This document shows, in pieces, positions 1-9,772 of a stretch of DNA of 64,000 nt (within the stretch, counting starts at the first letter, position 1; each line of letters begins with the position of its first letter). The DNA is from Colocasia esculenta. Lineage: Eukaryota > Streptophyta > Magnoliopsida > Alismatales > Araceae. The notes under the pieces are model-generated. The model was given only the letters and a program-made list of their open reading frames with translations, was not told where the DNA came from and did no database searches. The position numbers were made by a program, and so were the translations under genes. Location: contig CM024753.1 of the NCBI GenBank assembly GCA_014218235.1, forward strand, positions 682,001 to 746,000, in the 5' to 3' direction.

Positions 1-96
1 CATGCCAATCAGCCAAAGCTGCTGAATGTCGGGCTGTCCTCAGAAGTGGTCGGCTACAATCGGGGTTGGCCGACCTGTTTGGAAACCCCCGTAACA
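1..96 (-). repeat. End of the element's 3' LTR
   Basis: This is 97% identical to 5214-5309. The three differences are at about 11, 36 and 57. It ends GTAACA at 91-96. The rest of this LTR lies left of the window. The minus-strand sequence just before it (97-115) has an AGGGG run that may be the remains of the polypurine tract. Confidence 0.85.
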
Positions 97-451
97 TTGG
101 CCCCTAGGTTCAGGTCGGACCGTGAACGCGGGCCGAGGTGAAGCTAATTTTCTTTTGGAAGCAGATGCCCCTCCACGTGGCGCTACTGACCCACGTGCTC
201 GCGAGGACGTCGAACGTCAGAGCCGCCGAACGTCGCTTCATCTAACAAACCGCCTGGCGCTGCCACGGAAGCCGTGCTGACATCATTGCGCCGCCTCGTC
301 CTCCGAGCGCACTCAGCGCTTCTTGCCTCTCACGCTGATCAGGATCTGAGGGGTCGGCCCCCAGCCAATTCGGTGATGACACGCGGGCCGATCTTAACCT
401 TTGGCTCAAGAGTTGGATCTCTGCCGTTGAATTCGATTGGCCTCCTGGCCC
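97..451. other. Element 3' region and upstream region of the antisense gene
   Basis: There is no credible protein here. On the minus strand it would be the end of the internal region before the 3' LTR. On the plus strand it is the upstream region of the antisense ORF. It is GC-rich apart from a short purine/AT stretch near 148-165. Confidence 0.4.
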
Positions 452-460
452 TATAAATAT
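452..460 (+). promoter_or_regulatory. TATA box of the antisense gene
   Basis: TATAAATAT lies 142 bp upstream of the ATG at 602. A start about 25-35 bp downstream would give a leader of roughly 110 bases. A perfect splice-donor-like GAG|GTAAGT sits at 592-598, just before the ATG, so an alternative first exon is possible. The box implies transcription opposite to the element's own LTR promoter. Confidence 0.5.
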
Positions 461-601
461 TGGGGTCTGCTACCGAAAGCTTGCCCTTGCTTTCGCGCAC
501 GACCGTAAACCAGACGACCAGACGACCAACCGACGTGCCGACGTCTCCGTCATCTGTCCGAGCTTTCGTTCGTCGTTGCTTGCTTCCTTCTGAGGTAAGT
601 G

Positions 602-2521
602 ATGTCTTCGAGTTCTTCTTCCTCTCGTCCTCGTCTCCATGAGCGTTCGTCGTCTGGAGGTTCTCCTTCCGAGAACTCTTCTTCTTGCTCACCAGGGGCA
701 GTTTACTCTGATGGAGCGCCCCCTTCTCCTCGGTCTGACGGCAAGCCGTCAGACCATTCTGATGACTGTTTCATTGTTGATCTTGGGACTTACGTTCCCA
801 AGGATCCTTCTGCTCATACTTCTGGGGCTCGTCGTCCGGCCGATAATGTCGCCGACGCTCAGTGTGAAACCACCGACGAGACCCTCCAATGGATGAAAAC
901 TCATCCCGGTCTTGTATTTCCGGAGGGCTACTCCATGTATCGTGCGAGTCAGCTCCGTGCTCACTATGTAGCCGAGGGCGGGGTTTGTATTTATGTTGAG
1001 GCCGTCCGAGCTAGCTTCCGCCTCCCTTTGCATCCTTTCGCAATCTTTCTCCTCTTCAAGCTGGGAGTCGCTTCGTCGCAACTGACCCCCAACTCATGGA
1101 GGTCGGTCGTTGGCTTCTTGGCGGTCTGTGCCTTGGCTAAGGTCCTTCCGACCACATGCCTTTTCTTCTACTGCTTCTCGGTCAAAGCTTTCGGGGACTG
1201 GCTGTATTTCGCAGCTCGGTCTGGACGGCAAATCCTCGGTCGAATGCCTTCTTCTGTTCACAACTGGAAGAGGCAGTTTGTTTTTGTTCACAGCCCGACG
1301 GGGTGGCTATTTCCGACCACATGGTCGGCTGTGAATGTTCATCAAAAGCCTTCCGAGCTCCAAATCTCATCGAAACCGAGCTCGTGGAGTTTGATTCTCT
1401 ACATGTGCTGGATCCTCCTGACCTGTTTCAGCTCGATGGATTGTTCAAATTGATTGCCAAGGCCGACAAAGGTCATTTTCTTTCCAATGTCTTCTTTTTG
1501 TGGTTTGTGAATAAGAGCTAACCAGCTGTTGCTTCTTGCAGTGATGGCCGACAAAGGCAAGTCGTCGGCTGCCCCCGACGTTGTCCATGGGAAAGGGACC
1601 TCTCTCGCTGACCGAGCAGCACAGAGGTTCGCAGGTCGCGGAAAAAGAGCGCCAGTAGGCCACAAAAGCGCCCGAGGGAGGTGACCGAGGACTCAGGTCT
1701 GGGGACAAAGCGTCGGTCGTCAGATTTTCGTCTGACGTCACCTGGACGAAACGAGCTGCCGGAGCAACCGTCTGCAGATCAGCATATCGCGAGCCCTCAG
1801 CGGCCGGTGCGCACGGGGCTCAATGCTACCGAATGGGCTCGTCGGGCGACCCCAGTGGAGAAGTTGGCTCAGTCTTCGGCCAAAAGAGCCAACGAGGTCG
1901 TGGAAGAATTCTACGACTCGTTGCAGACTCAACTGGGCTTGGTCGGGGCCTTGTTTAGAAAGGCCGAGATGGCTCAGGCGGCAGTCGACCAGCGGATCCT
2001 TGAGGCTGCAAGCAAGACCAAAGAGGCCGAGAAGAGAGCGAAAACTGCCAAGAATCTCCTAGCCGAGGAGCGGCTGAAGGTGAAGAGAGCCGAGGACGAG
2101 GTTGCTCGGGTACCCAGGCTGAGGATCTCAAAGAGGCTCTTCGCGCGAAGGAAGAGTTGCTCGAAATGGCCAAGGCTCGGAGCTCGAGGTTGGCCGAGGA
2201 GGAGCGCGACAGATTATTGCAGAGTACCGCGACTCCGAGGAGCTGAACGAGGAGGTTGACAAGCTCTTCGAGGAGGGATACGATCATTGCATCAAGCGCA
2301 TCCGAGAACTGCGTCCCGAATATGATCTGTCGGTTTTGGAAGATGCTGCGGACGAGGACGCTGGAGATGCTCCTGACCAAGCTAAAGTCGCCGACGAGGC
2401 GCATGCTGCTACGGCCGAGGCGGTGCTCGGTGCTGATGAGGCTACCGCGACCATTGCTCCCGATCAGGCTACTACTGCCGAGACTCTGGTCGTTGCGTCT
2501 GATGACATCATAATTGACTGA
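602..2521 (+). pseudogene. Antisense extra ORF, putative gypsy-type transposon (Transposase_28-like) protein, frameshifted
   Basis: The N-terminus is Ser-rich (MSSSSSSSRPRLHERSSSG). A central block over roughly residues 95-245 contains YRASQLRAHY, RLPLHPF, SSQLTPNSWR, FYCF and FAARSG. It resembles the plant 'putative gypsy type transposon' family (PF04195) by recollection. The reading frame shifts near 1320-1350. A likely intron runs 1472-1541, ending TTGCTTCTTGCAG, and it keeps the frame into MADKGKSSAAPDVV. A second shift falls near 1640-1680 and a third near 2110. The second half is a charged coiled coil (KTKEAEKRAKTAKNLLAEER), then EGYDHCIKRIRELRPEYDLS and an acidic Ala-rich tail ending DDIIID at 2519-2521. 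The function of these extra ORFs is unknown. It is antisense to the element and has its own TATA box. At least three frameshifts make this copy non-functional. Confidence 0.72.
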
Positions 2522-2744
2522 ATGTCTCGCGATTGTACATGGCGGTCAGCCCTCCAATGTACCTCATCGTTAGTTAATAGAAACTTCCAACTCTTTTGTC
2601 TTTGCTCATTTGTTGTTGTTCGGCTCTAGCTATTTGTTACGTCGGACGCTGCATCGTTCTCTGGTGATTGCCGAAACGTTTCTGTCCATGTCGCGTATGC
2701 TGAACCCTTCTTTCAATACACATCGAACGTTGTCTCGGTTTTTG
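2522..2744. other. 3' flank of the antisense gene
   Basis: This T-rich stretch of 220 bp lies between the antisense ORF stop and the tandem repeat. It contains possible polyadenylation context (TTAGTTAATAGAAAC near 2569) but no clear AATAAA. No gene is seen. Confidence 0.35.
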
Positions 2745-3750
2745 ATGAATGCCTAAGCGACCTCTGCGAGTGCCGAAGCGACCGCGCCTTCTGATTACGT
2801 CGGACGTCGTCTCTTCCTGACGAGTGCCTAAGCGACCTCGCCCAGAATCACATCATTCGTGTTTGTGTATGGAAGTGATTTCACGAGTCCAGACGGATTT
2901 GTGGGCCGATGCGACTGTACTTTCGAGACCTCGGACTTGTCGTAACGACCTTGGACTACGACACGATCGTGGGTCGAAGTGAGCATGCCTTCAAGAGCTC
3001 GGAGTGCCGAAGCGACCTCGGACGAGCTGTGATATACGCGTGCCGAAGCGACCGCGCCTTCAAGAGCTCAGAGTGTCGAAGCAACCTCAGACGAGCTGCG
3101 ATGTACGCGTACCGAAGCGACCGCGCTTCAAGAGTTCGAAAGACCGAAGCGACCTCAGGAGTTCGGAATGAGCTATGAATACGCGTACCGAAGCGACCGC
3201 GCCTTCAGGAGCTAGGAGGGTCGAAGCAACCTCGCACAAAAAGCTAAGTAAGCGTGTGCCGAAGCGAACATGCCTTCGGGAGCTCGGAGCGCCGAAGCGA
3301 CCTCGGAAGAGCTATGATATACGCGTGCCGAAGCCACCGCGCTTTCAGGAGCTCGGAGTGCCGAAGCGACCTCAGACGAGCTATGACACGTGCCGAAGCG
3401 ACCGCGCCCTCGGAAGCTCGGAGTGCCGAAGTGACCTCAGACGAGCTGTGGTATACGCGTGCCGAAGCGACCGTGCCTTCAGGAGCTCAGAGTGCCGAAG
3501 CGACCTCGGACGAGCTATGACACGCGTGCCAAAGAGACCACATCTTCCGGAGCTCGGAGTGCCGAAGCGACCTCGGACGAGCTGTGATATACGCGTGCCG
3601 AAGCGACCGCATCTTCAGGAGCTCGGAGTTCCGAAGCGACCTAGGACGAGCTATGACACGCCGAAGCGACCGCTCCCTCGGGAGCTCGGAGTGCCGAAGC
3701 GACCTCGGACGAGCTGTAGTATACGCGTGCCAAAGCGACCGTGCCTTCAT
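2745..3750. repeat. 68-bp tandem repeat inside the retrotransposon
   Basis: About 14 degenerate units with the core GCCGAAGCGACC. Spacing between equivalent cores is 64-70 bp over most of the tract (for example 3492, 3560, 3629, 3698). Each unit is two half-units of about 33 and 36 bp, both starting GTGCCGAAGCGACC: one goes on to CGCGCCTTC and the other to TCGGACGAGC. The tract produces long spurious ORFs in several frames. Tandem repeats in the 3' untranslated region are known from Tat-lineage elements and can seed satellites. That link is established for the lineage, not shown for this copy. Confidence 0.85.
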
Positions 3751-4194
3751 TTTATCGTATATCGGGTTCTCGGTTTCTGGACAGCCGAGGCGATCTCGTC
3801 TAGAGCCTCCTTTTTGAGAAATAGTCGTATGAAGGCAAAGAATCAAGGAGTGGAGTGACAAGCATACCTTGTTGCCCTCATGACTGAGGACATCAAGCGT
3901 GTGATTGCGGCCTCTTGTTTAGAGGGCTTAGGCCTCCGAAGTTGGAGATGACTAGAACTCGTCGGCCCCCGATCAGGCCTCAAACGAATCCTGAAGGGCT
4001 TCACGATATTTGAGCTGAGCTGGGCCCCGAGCCGACCTCAGGCATAGGGGCTTATGATCTTCTGGTCGGCCCTCTTGCTACTTGTGCCAGGCCTTGGCGA
4101 TTGCGATAAATGCTATAGGGGCTATTTTGTTCTCTGTCTGGAGGAGTTCTGTTGAGAACAAGAAAGGGGAAACCGTACTGACCTTTTGTGATGG
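3751..4194. other. Residual internal region next to the primer binding site
   Basis: Read on the minus strand this is where a 5' untranslated region and gag should start. No gag-like frame is seen. The sequence passes directly into the tandem repeat, so gag-pol is missing from this copy or from its whole family. Confidence 0.5.
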
Positions 4195-4213
4195 TTCCCA
4201 CAGACGGCGCCAA
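4195..4213 (-). other. Primer-binding-site-like block
   Basis: On the minus strand TTGGCGCCGTCTGTGGGAA begins at the first base after the LTR end. The position is exactly where a tRNA primer site belongs. I do not assign the tRNA. This block is the best evidence that the element points left. Confidence 0.7.
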
Positions 4214-4223
4214 TGTTACTGTT

Positions 4224-4577
4224 ATAGTAACATAGCTCGGCTCCGGCCGAGGTGACCGTTGAGGCGCTTCTCGCCAGACAGAGCCGAGATGACCAAGCCG
4301 ATGGATCCCTTTGAGGCGCGCTTGGCCGATGTGTGACGCTGCTCTCGACGTCCCGACCTGACCTGCAAAGCCCCCGCCGAGTGGGCTCGGCGGGGAGACT
4401 ATAGTAACATAGCTCGGCTCCGGCCGAGGTGACCGTTGAGGCGCTTCTCGCCAGACGGAGCCGAGACGACCAAGCCGATGGATCCCTTTGAGGCGCGCTT
4501 GGCCGATGTGTGACGCTGCTCCCGACGTCCCGACCTGACCTGCAAAGCCCGCCGAGTGGGCTCGGCGGGGAGACACT
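4224..4577. repeat. 177-bp tandem duplication within the LTR
   Basis: Two copies start with ATAGTAACATAGCTCGG at 4224 and 4401. They differ at only a few sites, such as CAGACAGAG against CAGACGGAG and one C in the GCCC(C)CGCCG run. The duplication lies downstream of the LTR TATA box in element orientation, so both copies would be in the transcript leader. The left LTR is cut by the window, so it is not known whether both LTRs carry it. Confidence 0.9.
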
Positions 4578-4661
4578 CCGACGCTCAAGTCAGTTGCTAG
4601 CCGAGCAGAATGGAGTAGCGTGGGGGGAGAATAGCGTACCTTGGCCTGTGGAGTGTCTACC

Positions 4662-4671
4662 CTTTATATAG
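4662..4671 (-). promoter_or_regulatory. LTR TATA box
   Basis: The minus strand reads CTATATAAAG. It lies about 640 bp into the LTR in element orientation, as expected for the U3/R border. It supports transcription toward lower coordinates, opposite to the antisense ORF. Confidence 0.65.
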
Positions 4672-5310
4672 TGTTAGGACACGTACGTGTGAGCTGGACG
4701 AGCCGCCAATCTCGCTGGGAGTTACCGAGATTCCCGCCGGATTGGGTGCCGTTGCTTCTGCTGAGTTGCGATGATCGTGGTTGCCACATGTAGATCTGAT
4801 CGCTGAAATCGTGGCCTTAATGGCCGTGACTGGCGGTTCCGCGAGTCTTGGTGGTTACCTTATTTGTCCGTTGACCCCGTAAAGACTGATGGGGCGCGCG
4901 AGGATGCCGAGCTCTAGGTCGGCGTGGCCTGAGCTTTGACAACCCGAGGTGCTCAATGGAGATTTATTTGAGGGTGTTACGAGAATGCTCGGGTTGAGAT
5001 GTAGACGGGCCCGCCAGGGCCGAGCTGCAGATACTGAGGTCGGGTGACCCGAGCTGTTGCTGATTTGGACAATAGACAAGATGTCGGCCATTGGCCTTAC
5101 TGAGGTCGGATGACCTGAGATCCGAGCTGATGGGAATGCCCTGATCAGTTCGGACGTCGCCCTTCTCGTTGCTCGAATGCCGAACCGGACTGGTTTTCAC
5201 CCGAGGTGAGGTCCATGCCAATCTGCCAAAGCTGCTGAATGTCGGGCTATCCTCAGAAGTGGTCGGCTACACTCGGGGTTGGCCGACCTGTTTGGAAACC
5301 CCCGTAACAA

Positions 5311-5668
5311 TTCCCATCTGTGAGCTATTGAGTAGTTAACCAAGATTGATTCCAATGGGCTTTCATCACTCTCTTGTATAGAAATAAATTGTACATAGGA
5401 GGTCAGTAACTATGAACCGAATTCATACAAAATATACATTTTTATGAAAAACTCCATTAAAAAAACCACAATAGAAACAAGGTGATATATTGACAAAAAA
5501 ATGATAAGCAATTTTCTCGTATTATCATGATAAACCATATAGTGTAAGATTGGTCTTAGCTAAGAAGAAAATTGTTTTATTTCTATACAATTTATTTCTA
5601 TACAAGAGAGTGATGAATGCCCATTGGAATCAATCTTGGTTAACTACTCAATAGCTCATAGATGGGAA
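5311..5668. mobile_element. Foldback MITE with 83-bp terminal inverted repeats
   Basis: Positions 5311-5393 and 5586-5668 are reverse complements with two mismatches in 83 bp, both arms ending TTCCCATCT. The 190-bp centre is AT-rich and non-coding. Total length is 358 bp. Long arms fit Mutator-like MITEs, but no clear 9-bp target duplication is visible (left flank CCGTAACAA, right flank GTAATAGAA). The left arm starts one base after the retrotransposon LTR ends, so one of the two inserted at or very near the other's edge. Confidence 0.82.
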
Positions 5669-5785
5669 GTAATAGAAACATTCCCATTTTTTGTCAATAT
5701 ATCATGAATGAGCAAACATATAATGAATGAGCAAACATATTCAACTCTATCCCAATCTTCCTCTGAAGGCAAGAAACGATAATGT
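5669..5785. other. Short AT-rich spacer before the satellite array
   Basis: It contains a small direct duplication of ATGAATGAGCAAACATAT at about 5704-5741. There is no coding signal. The satellite begins abruptly at about 5786. Confidence 0.6.
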
Positions 5786-8504
5786 GGAGTACCGATTCTG
5801 AATTGTGGTCACATAAGATATTCCGATGCCCGTGCGGAAAGTTAGGCCCAATTCTTTCGCTGAAGGGGTGGAAATAAACCGGAGGGGGTGACTATATCGG
5901 CGACGTTCGGGCACCCATATCCATGACCTGGGGAGGAGATCTCGCGTCGAGTTGAACACGACATCCGATCATTGTGACAGGGCGACTCCGCGTATGGGCT
6001 CCGCCAGTGATTTGCGAAATCGAGGGAGTCGCTACTGCCAAAAAACCTTGGAATATGGGAGATCGTCGGCTAGAATCGCAATTACGGAGTACGAAGCAAA
6101 GGTTTTTCGACCTCGAAACGACGTCTTATCGCCTGAGACTACAAGTGGGCGTCGAGCGCCTCTGAGTGCCGATTCCGAATTGGGGTCTTATAAGCGATTC
6201 CGATAACCGAGCAAAAAATTATGCCCGTTTGAGCAAAGGGGTGTCCGTATGCGATCGCATCTCCAGCCTGCGACCGCGCACCCGGAGAGGAATTTGGGCG
6301 CCGGACCGGAAATCTCCGAATGCGACCATTTACCCACCGGGTCGAAGTGCCGATTCGGAATTGGGGCCTCGCGGGCAGTTCCGACCCCCGGGCGAATAAA
6401 TATCCGCGTCCGACCGGAGGGTACGACAGTCGTTGTATTAGTACACACGCTCCGGGGGGAATTTTGGCCCCGGAAAAGAATTCCGCGAGACCAGCGCGTT
6501 GTCGACCGTCTCGGAGTACCGATTCTGAATTGTGGTCACATAAGATATTCCGATGCCCGTGCGGAAAGTTAGGCCCAATTCTTTCGCTGAAGGGGTGGGA
6601 ATAAACCGGAGGGGGTGACTATATCGGCGATGTTCGGGCACCCATATCCACGACCTGGGGAGGAGATCTCGCGTCGAGTTGAACACGACATCCGATCGCT
6701 GTGACAGGGCGACTTCGCGTGTGGACTCCGCCAGCGATTCGCGAAATCGAGGGAGTCGCTACTGCCAAAAAACCTTGGAATATGGGATATCGTCAGCTAG
6801 AATCGCAATTACGGAGTACGAAGCAAAGGTTTTTCGACCTCGAAATGACGTCTTATCGCCTGAGGCTTTTAGTGGGCGTCGAGCGCCTCTGAGTGCCGAT
6901 TCCGAATTGGGGTCTTATAAGCGATTTCGATAACCGAGCGAAAAGTTATGCCCGTTTGAGCGAAGGGGTGTCCGTATGCGATCGCATCGTCAGCCTGCGA
7001 CCGCGCTCCCGGAGAGGAATTTGGGCGCCGGACCGGAAATCTCCGAATGCGACCATTTACCGACCAGGTCAAAGTGCCGATTTTGAATTGGGGCCTCGCG
7101 GGCAGTTCCGACCCCCGGGTCAATAAATATCCGCGTCCGACCGGAGGGTACGGCAGTCGGTGTACTAGTACACACGCTCCGGGGGGAATTTTGGCCCCAC
7201 AACAGAATTCCACGAAACCAGCGCACTGTCGACCGTCTCGGAGTGCCGATTCCGAATTGTGGTCACATAAGCGATTCCAATGCCCGTGCGGAAAGTTATG
7301 CCCAATTCTTTCGCTGAAGGGGTGGGAATAAACCGGAGGGGGTGACTATATCGGCGATGTTCGGGCACCCATATCCACGACCAGGGGTGGAGATCTCGCG
7401 TTGAGTTGAACACGAAATCCGATCGCTGTGACTGGGCGGCTCCGCGGTGGGCTCCTCCAGCGATTCGCGTAATTGAGGGAGTCGCTACTGCCAAAAAACC
7501 TTGAAATAGGGGAGATCGTCGGCTTGAATCGCAATTTTGGAGTGCGAAACGAAGGTTTTTCGACCCCGAAACGATGTCCTATCGTCTCTAAAAATACGTG
7601 AGCGTCGAGCGACTCTGAGTGCCGATTCCGAATTGGGGTCTTATAAGGGATTCCGATAGCTGAGCGAAAAGTTATGCCCGTTTGAGCGAAGGGGTGTCCG
7701 TATGCGATCGCATCGGCAGCCTGCGACCGCGCTCCCGGAGAGGAATTTGGACCTCGGACCGGAAACCCCCGAATGTGACCATTTACCGACCAGGTCGAAG
7801 TGCCGATTCTGAATTGGGGCCTCGCTGGCAGTTCCGACCCTCGGGCGAATAAATATCCGTGTCCGACCGGAGGGTACGACAGTCGTTGTATTAGTACACA
7901 CGCTCCGGGGGGAATTTTGGCCCCAAAACAGAATTCCGCGAGACCAACGCGTTGTCGACCGTCTCGGAGTGCCGATTCTGAATTGTGGTCACATAAGCGA
8001 TTCCGATGCCCGTGCGGAAAGTTAGGCCCAATTCTTTCGCTGAAGGGGTGGGAATAAACCGGAGGGGGTGACTATATCGGCGATGTTCGGGCACCCATAT
8101 CCATGACCTGGGGAGGAGATCTCGTGTCGAGTTGAACACGACTTCCGATCGCTGTGACTGGGCGGCTCCTCGTGTGGGCTCCGCCAGCGATTCTCTTAAT
8201 CGAGGGAGTCGCTACTGCCAAAAAACCTTGGAATAGGGGAGATCGTCGACTAGAATCGCAATTTCGTAGTGCGAAACGAAGGTTTTCGACCTCGAAACGA
8301 CGTCTTATCGCCTGAGGCTATAAGTGGGCGTCGAGCACCTCTGAGTGCCGATTCCGAATTGGGGACTTATAAGCGATTCCGATAGCCGAGCGAAAAGTTA
8401 TGCCCGTTTGAGCGAAGGGGTGTCAGTATGCGATCGCATCGGCAGCCTGCGACCGCGCTCCCGGAGATGAATTTGGGCACCGGACCGGAAATCTCCGAAG
8501 CGAC
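5786..8504. repeat. 727-bp satellite array, left segment
   Basis: The first copies of the big array, near 3.7 monomers. The marker TTCCGATGCCCGTGCGG, or a one-base variant, recurs at 5821, 6548, 7275 and 8001, a steady 726-727 bp. The array starts inside a monomer. The segment is broken at 8504 by the hAT-like insertion and resumes in phase at 10165. Many ORFs of 60-120 codons on both strands arise because the monomer is GC-rich. They repeat with the monomer and are not genes. Confidence 0.97.
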
Positions 8505-8804
8505 TAGGGCTGTAAACGGAGCGGATACGGAGCGGGTATGAGTTTTCCGTGTCCGCTTCGAATATCTAATCGGATAATCCGTATCCGCTCCGAATAAAAT
8601 TCAGATACGTATCGGATATATTAGTTGTATATGTTCGGATTCGGAGCGGATACGGATATTATCCGCTTCGAAAATATGAGACCAAATAACAAATGTTAAG
8701 TGATCTAAAAATTTTAAAAAAATCTATAAAAATTTAAAAAGTATATAAATATTACTAACATATAATTAGATGGAAATATTTTGCTCAGAAATTAAAAACA
8801 ACAT

Positions 8805-8814
<10 letters not shown>

Positions 8815-8841
<27 letters not shown>
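8815..8841. repeat. (GA)n microsatellite
   Basis: About 27 bp of GA repeats with one interruption (GATAGAGA), within the hAT-like element. Confidence 0.95.
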
Positions 8842-8844
<3 letters not shown>

Positions 8845-9188
8845 TACTACTTGCTGCCGTGGTAGAGCGAGGGAGGGGGGTAAGGGTTGCGCTGTGCTGG
8901 AGAGAGAGATCTAGAGAGGGAATGAGATCAGCAACGAAGAAAGCTAGATCATGAATACCAAAATGGTTGGGGGAAGCAGCGAAGAGGCTGCAGATGGAGC
9001 CACGAAGATAGAGAAATGCTAACACTATAAATCGATGTGTCGTTCTAATCTATAATCACAGACAAGCAGGTAGTATCAGCTCCACTTTGCAAGCATTGTA
9101 AGCTTTTTACTGCTGGTATTTATTGCGATTTTACAGCAGATCCCATATGCTGTAGGTCTTCGACACCACCGGATCTCCGAGCAAGAAG

Positions 9189-9772
9189 TCATCGAAACCG
9201 AAAGGAGACCCAGTCTTCCTCCATCAATGAATCACTCATGTCGTCGCATTTTGATGCCGCTGCTCCTGCGCTGTGGGATTCACAGCTCAATTGGGAAGAC
9301 CCCGCCGAGGACGATGACGGCAGCTGCAAGTGACTGCACCCCGGAGAGGACGATGAGGACGACGCGAACCTGGCTGCTATCGCCTTAATGTCGCACTTGG
9401 ACAGGGCCTGCCGGAGCTCCTTGGGGAACTTGGGTCGCTCCGCGTCGGGGAAGTTGAACCGCCCCCGCCCGCCGTGCAGGCAGTAGAGCGCCGCGTTGTA
9501 CGCGCACGCCGCCTTCTCCGGCGTATCGTACGACACTACGACCCCAGCCATATCTGTGTCCGGCTCCGGGGGATCCTGATCTCCGACACCCACCTGCCCC
9601 AACCATTTTCGGACCTCCGACGACGCTGGAGGGGATGAGAGAGGGAGAGGGGGGATTCCGATGGGGAGACAAAGAGATCTAGAGAGGAGGGATACCCGGG
9701 GGGGAGGGGGGGTGGATCTTCCCGAGCGGGGTAGGGCCGCTCGCTGAACCGGCAGGCATTGCTTGCAGTCAA
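9189..9772 (-). pseudogene. Captured AP2/ERF (DREB-like) transcription factor, frameshifted
   Basis: Two overlapping minus-strand frames together give one AP2 domain. The first frame (to about 9537) carries GWGRWVSEIR and RTQIWLGS. The second (from about 9533) carries SYDTPEKAACAYNAALYC and GRGRFNFP. AP2 domains bind GCC- or DRE-box DNA through the three-strand sheet in the first half. Order and spacing fit one domain of about 58 residues at 9622-9447, with a single frameshift near 9535. The start of the domain (YRGVR) is degraded. The tail is Ser-rich and ends DWVSFRFR at 9189-9191. KFPKELRQALSKCDIKAIAARFAS after the domain resembles DREB relatives with short AAARFA-type segments. It lies wholly inside the hAT-like element, so capture by the transposon is likely. 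Confidence 0.75.

Larger units (their letters stand above)
1..5309 (-). mobile_element. Non-autonomous Tat-like LTR retrotransposon, truncated by window edge
   Basis: Positions 1-96 match 5214-5309 with three substitutions and both end in GTAACA, so they are the outer ends of two LTRs. The full LTR is 4214-5309. It begins TGTTAC and ends GTAACA. Next to it, read on the minus strand from 4213, comes TTGGCGCCGTCTGTGGGAA, a block that I recall following many plant gypsy 5' LTRs. A minus-strand TATA box lies inside the LTR at 4662-4671. Together these put the element on the minus strand: 5' LTR at the right, 3' LTR at the left. The internal 4.1 kb holds a 68-bp tandem repeat and an ORF antisense to the element. 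No protease, RT, RNase H or integrase is seen, so it would depend on another element. A Tat-lineage origin is inferred from the antisense ORF plus the tandem repeats. The target-site duplication cannot be checked because the left flank is missing. Confidence 0.8.
4214..5309 (-). repeat. Complete 5' LTR (1096 bp)
   Basis: It starts TGTTAC at 4214 and ends GTAACA at 5304-5309, a 6-bp terminal inverted repeat of the usual TG...CA type. Read on the minus strand, U3 runs from 5309 to the TATA box near 4670 and R/U5 runs to 4214. The U5 side holds a tandem duplication of 177 bp. Identity to the other LTR end is about 97%, so insertion is fairly recent, though 96 bp is a small sample. Confidence 0.85.

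Noticed and set aside
3175..3861. ORFs of up to 227 codons with repeated RSDRAFRSSECRSDLGRA-type peptides.
   Set aside because: They come from the 68-bp tandem repeat read in several frames. Unit lengths vary by non-multiples of three, so no frame is maintained.
8804..9025. Minus-strand 73-codon ORF ending in a run of LS repeats.
   Set aside because: The end is the GA microsatellite and there is no recognisable domain. It lies between the hAT-like end and the AP2 fragment and may be 3' flank of the captured gene at most.
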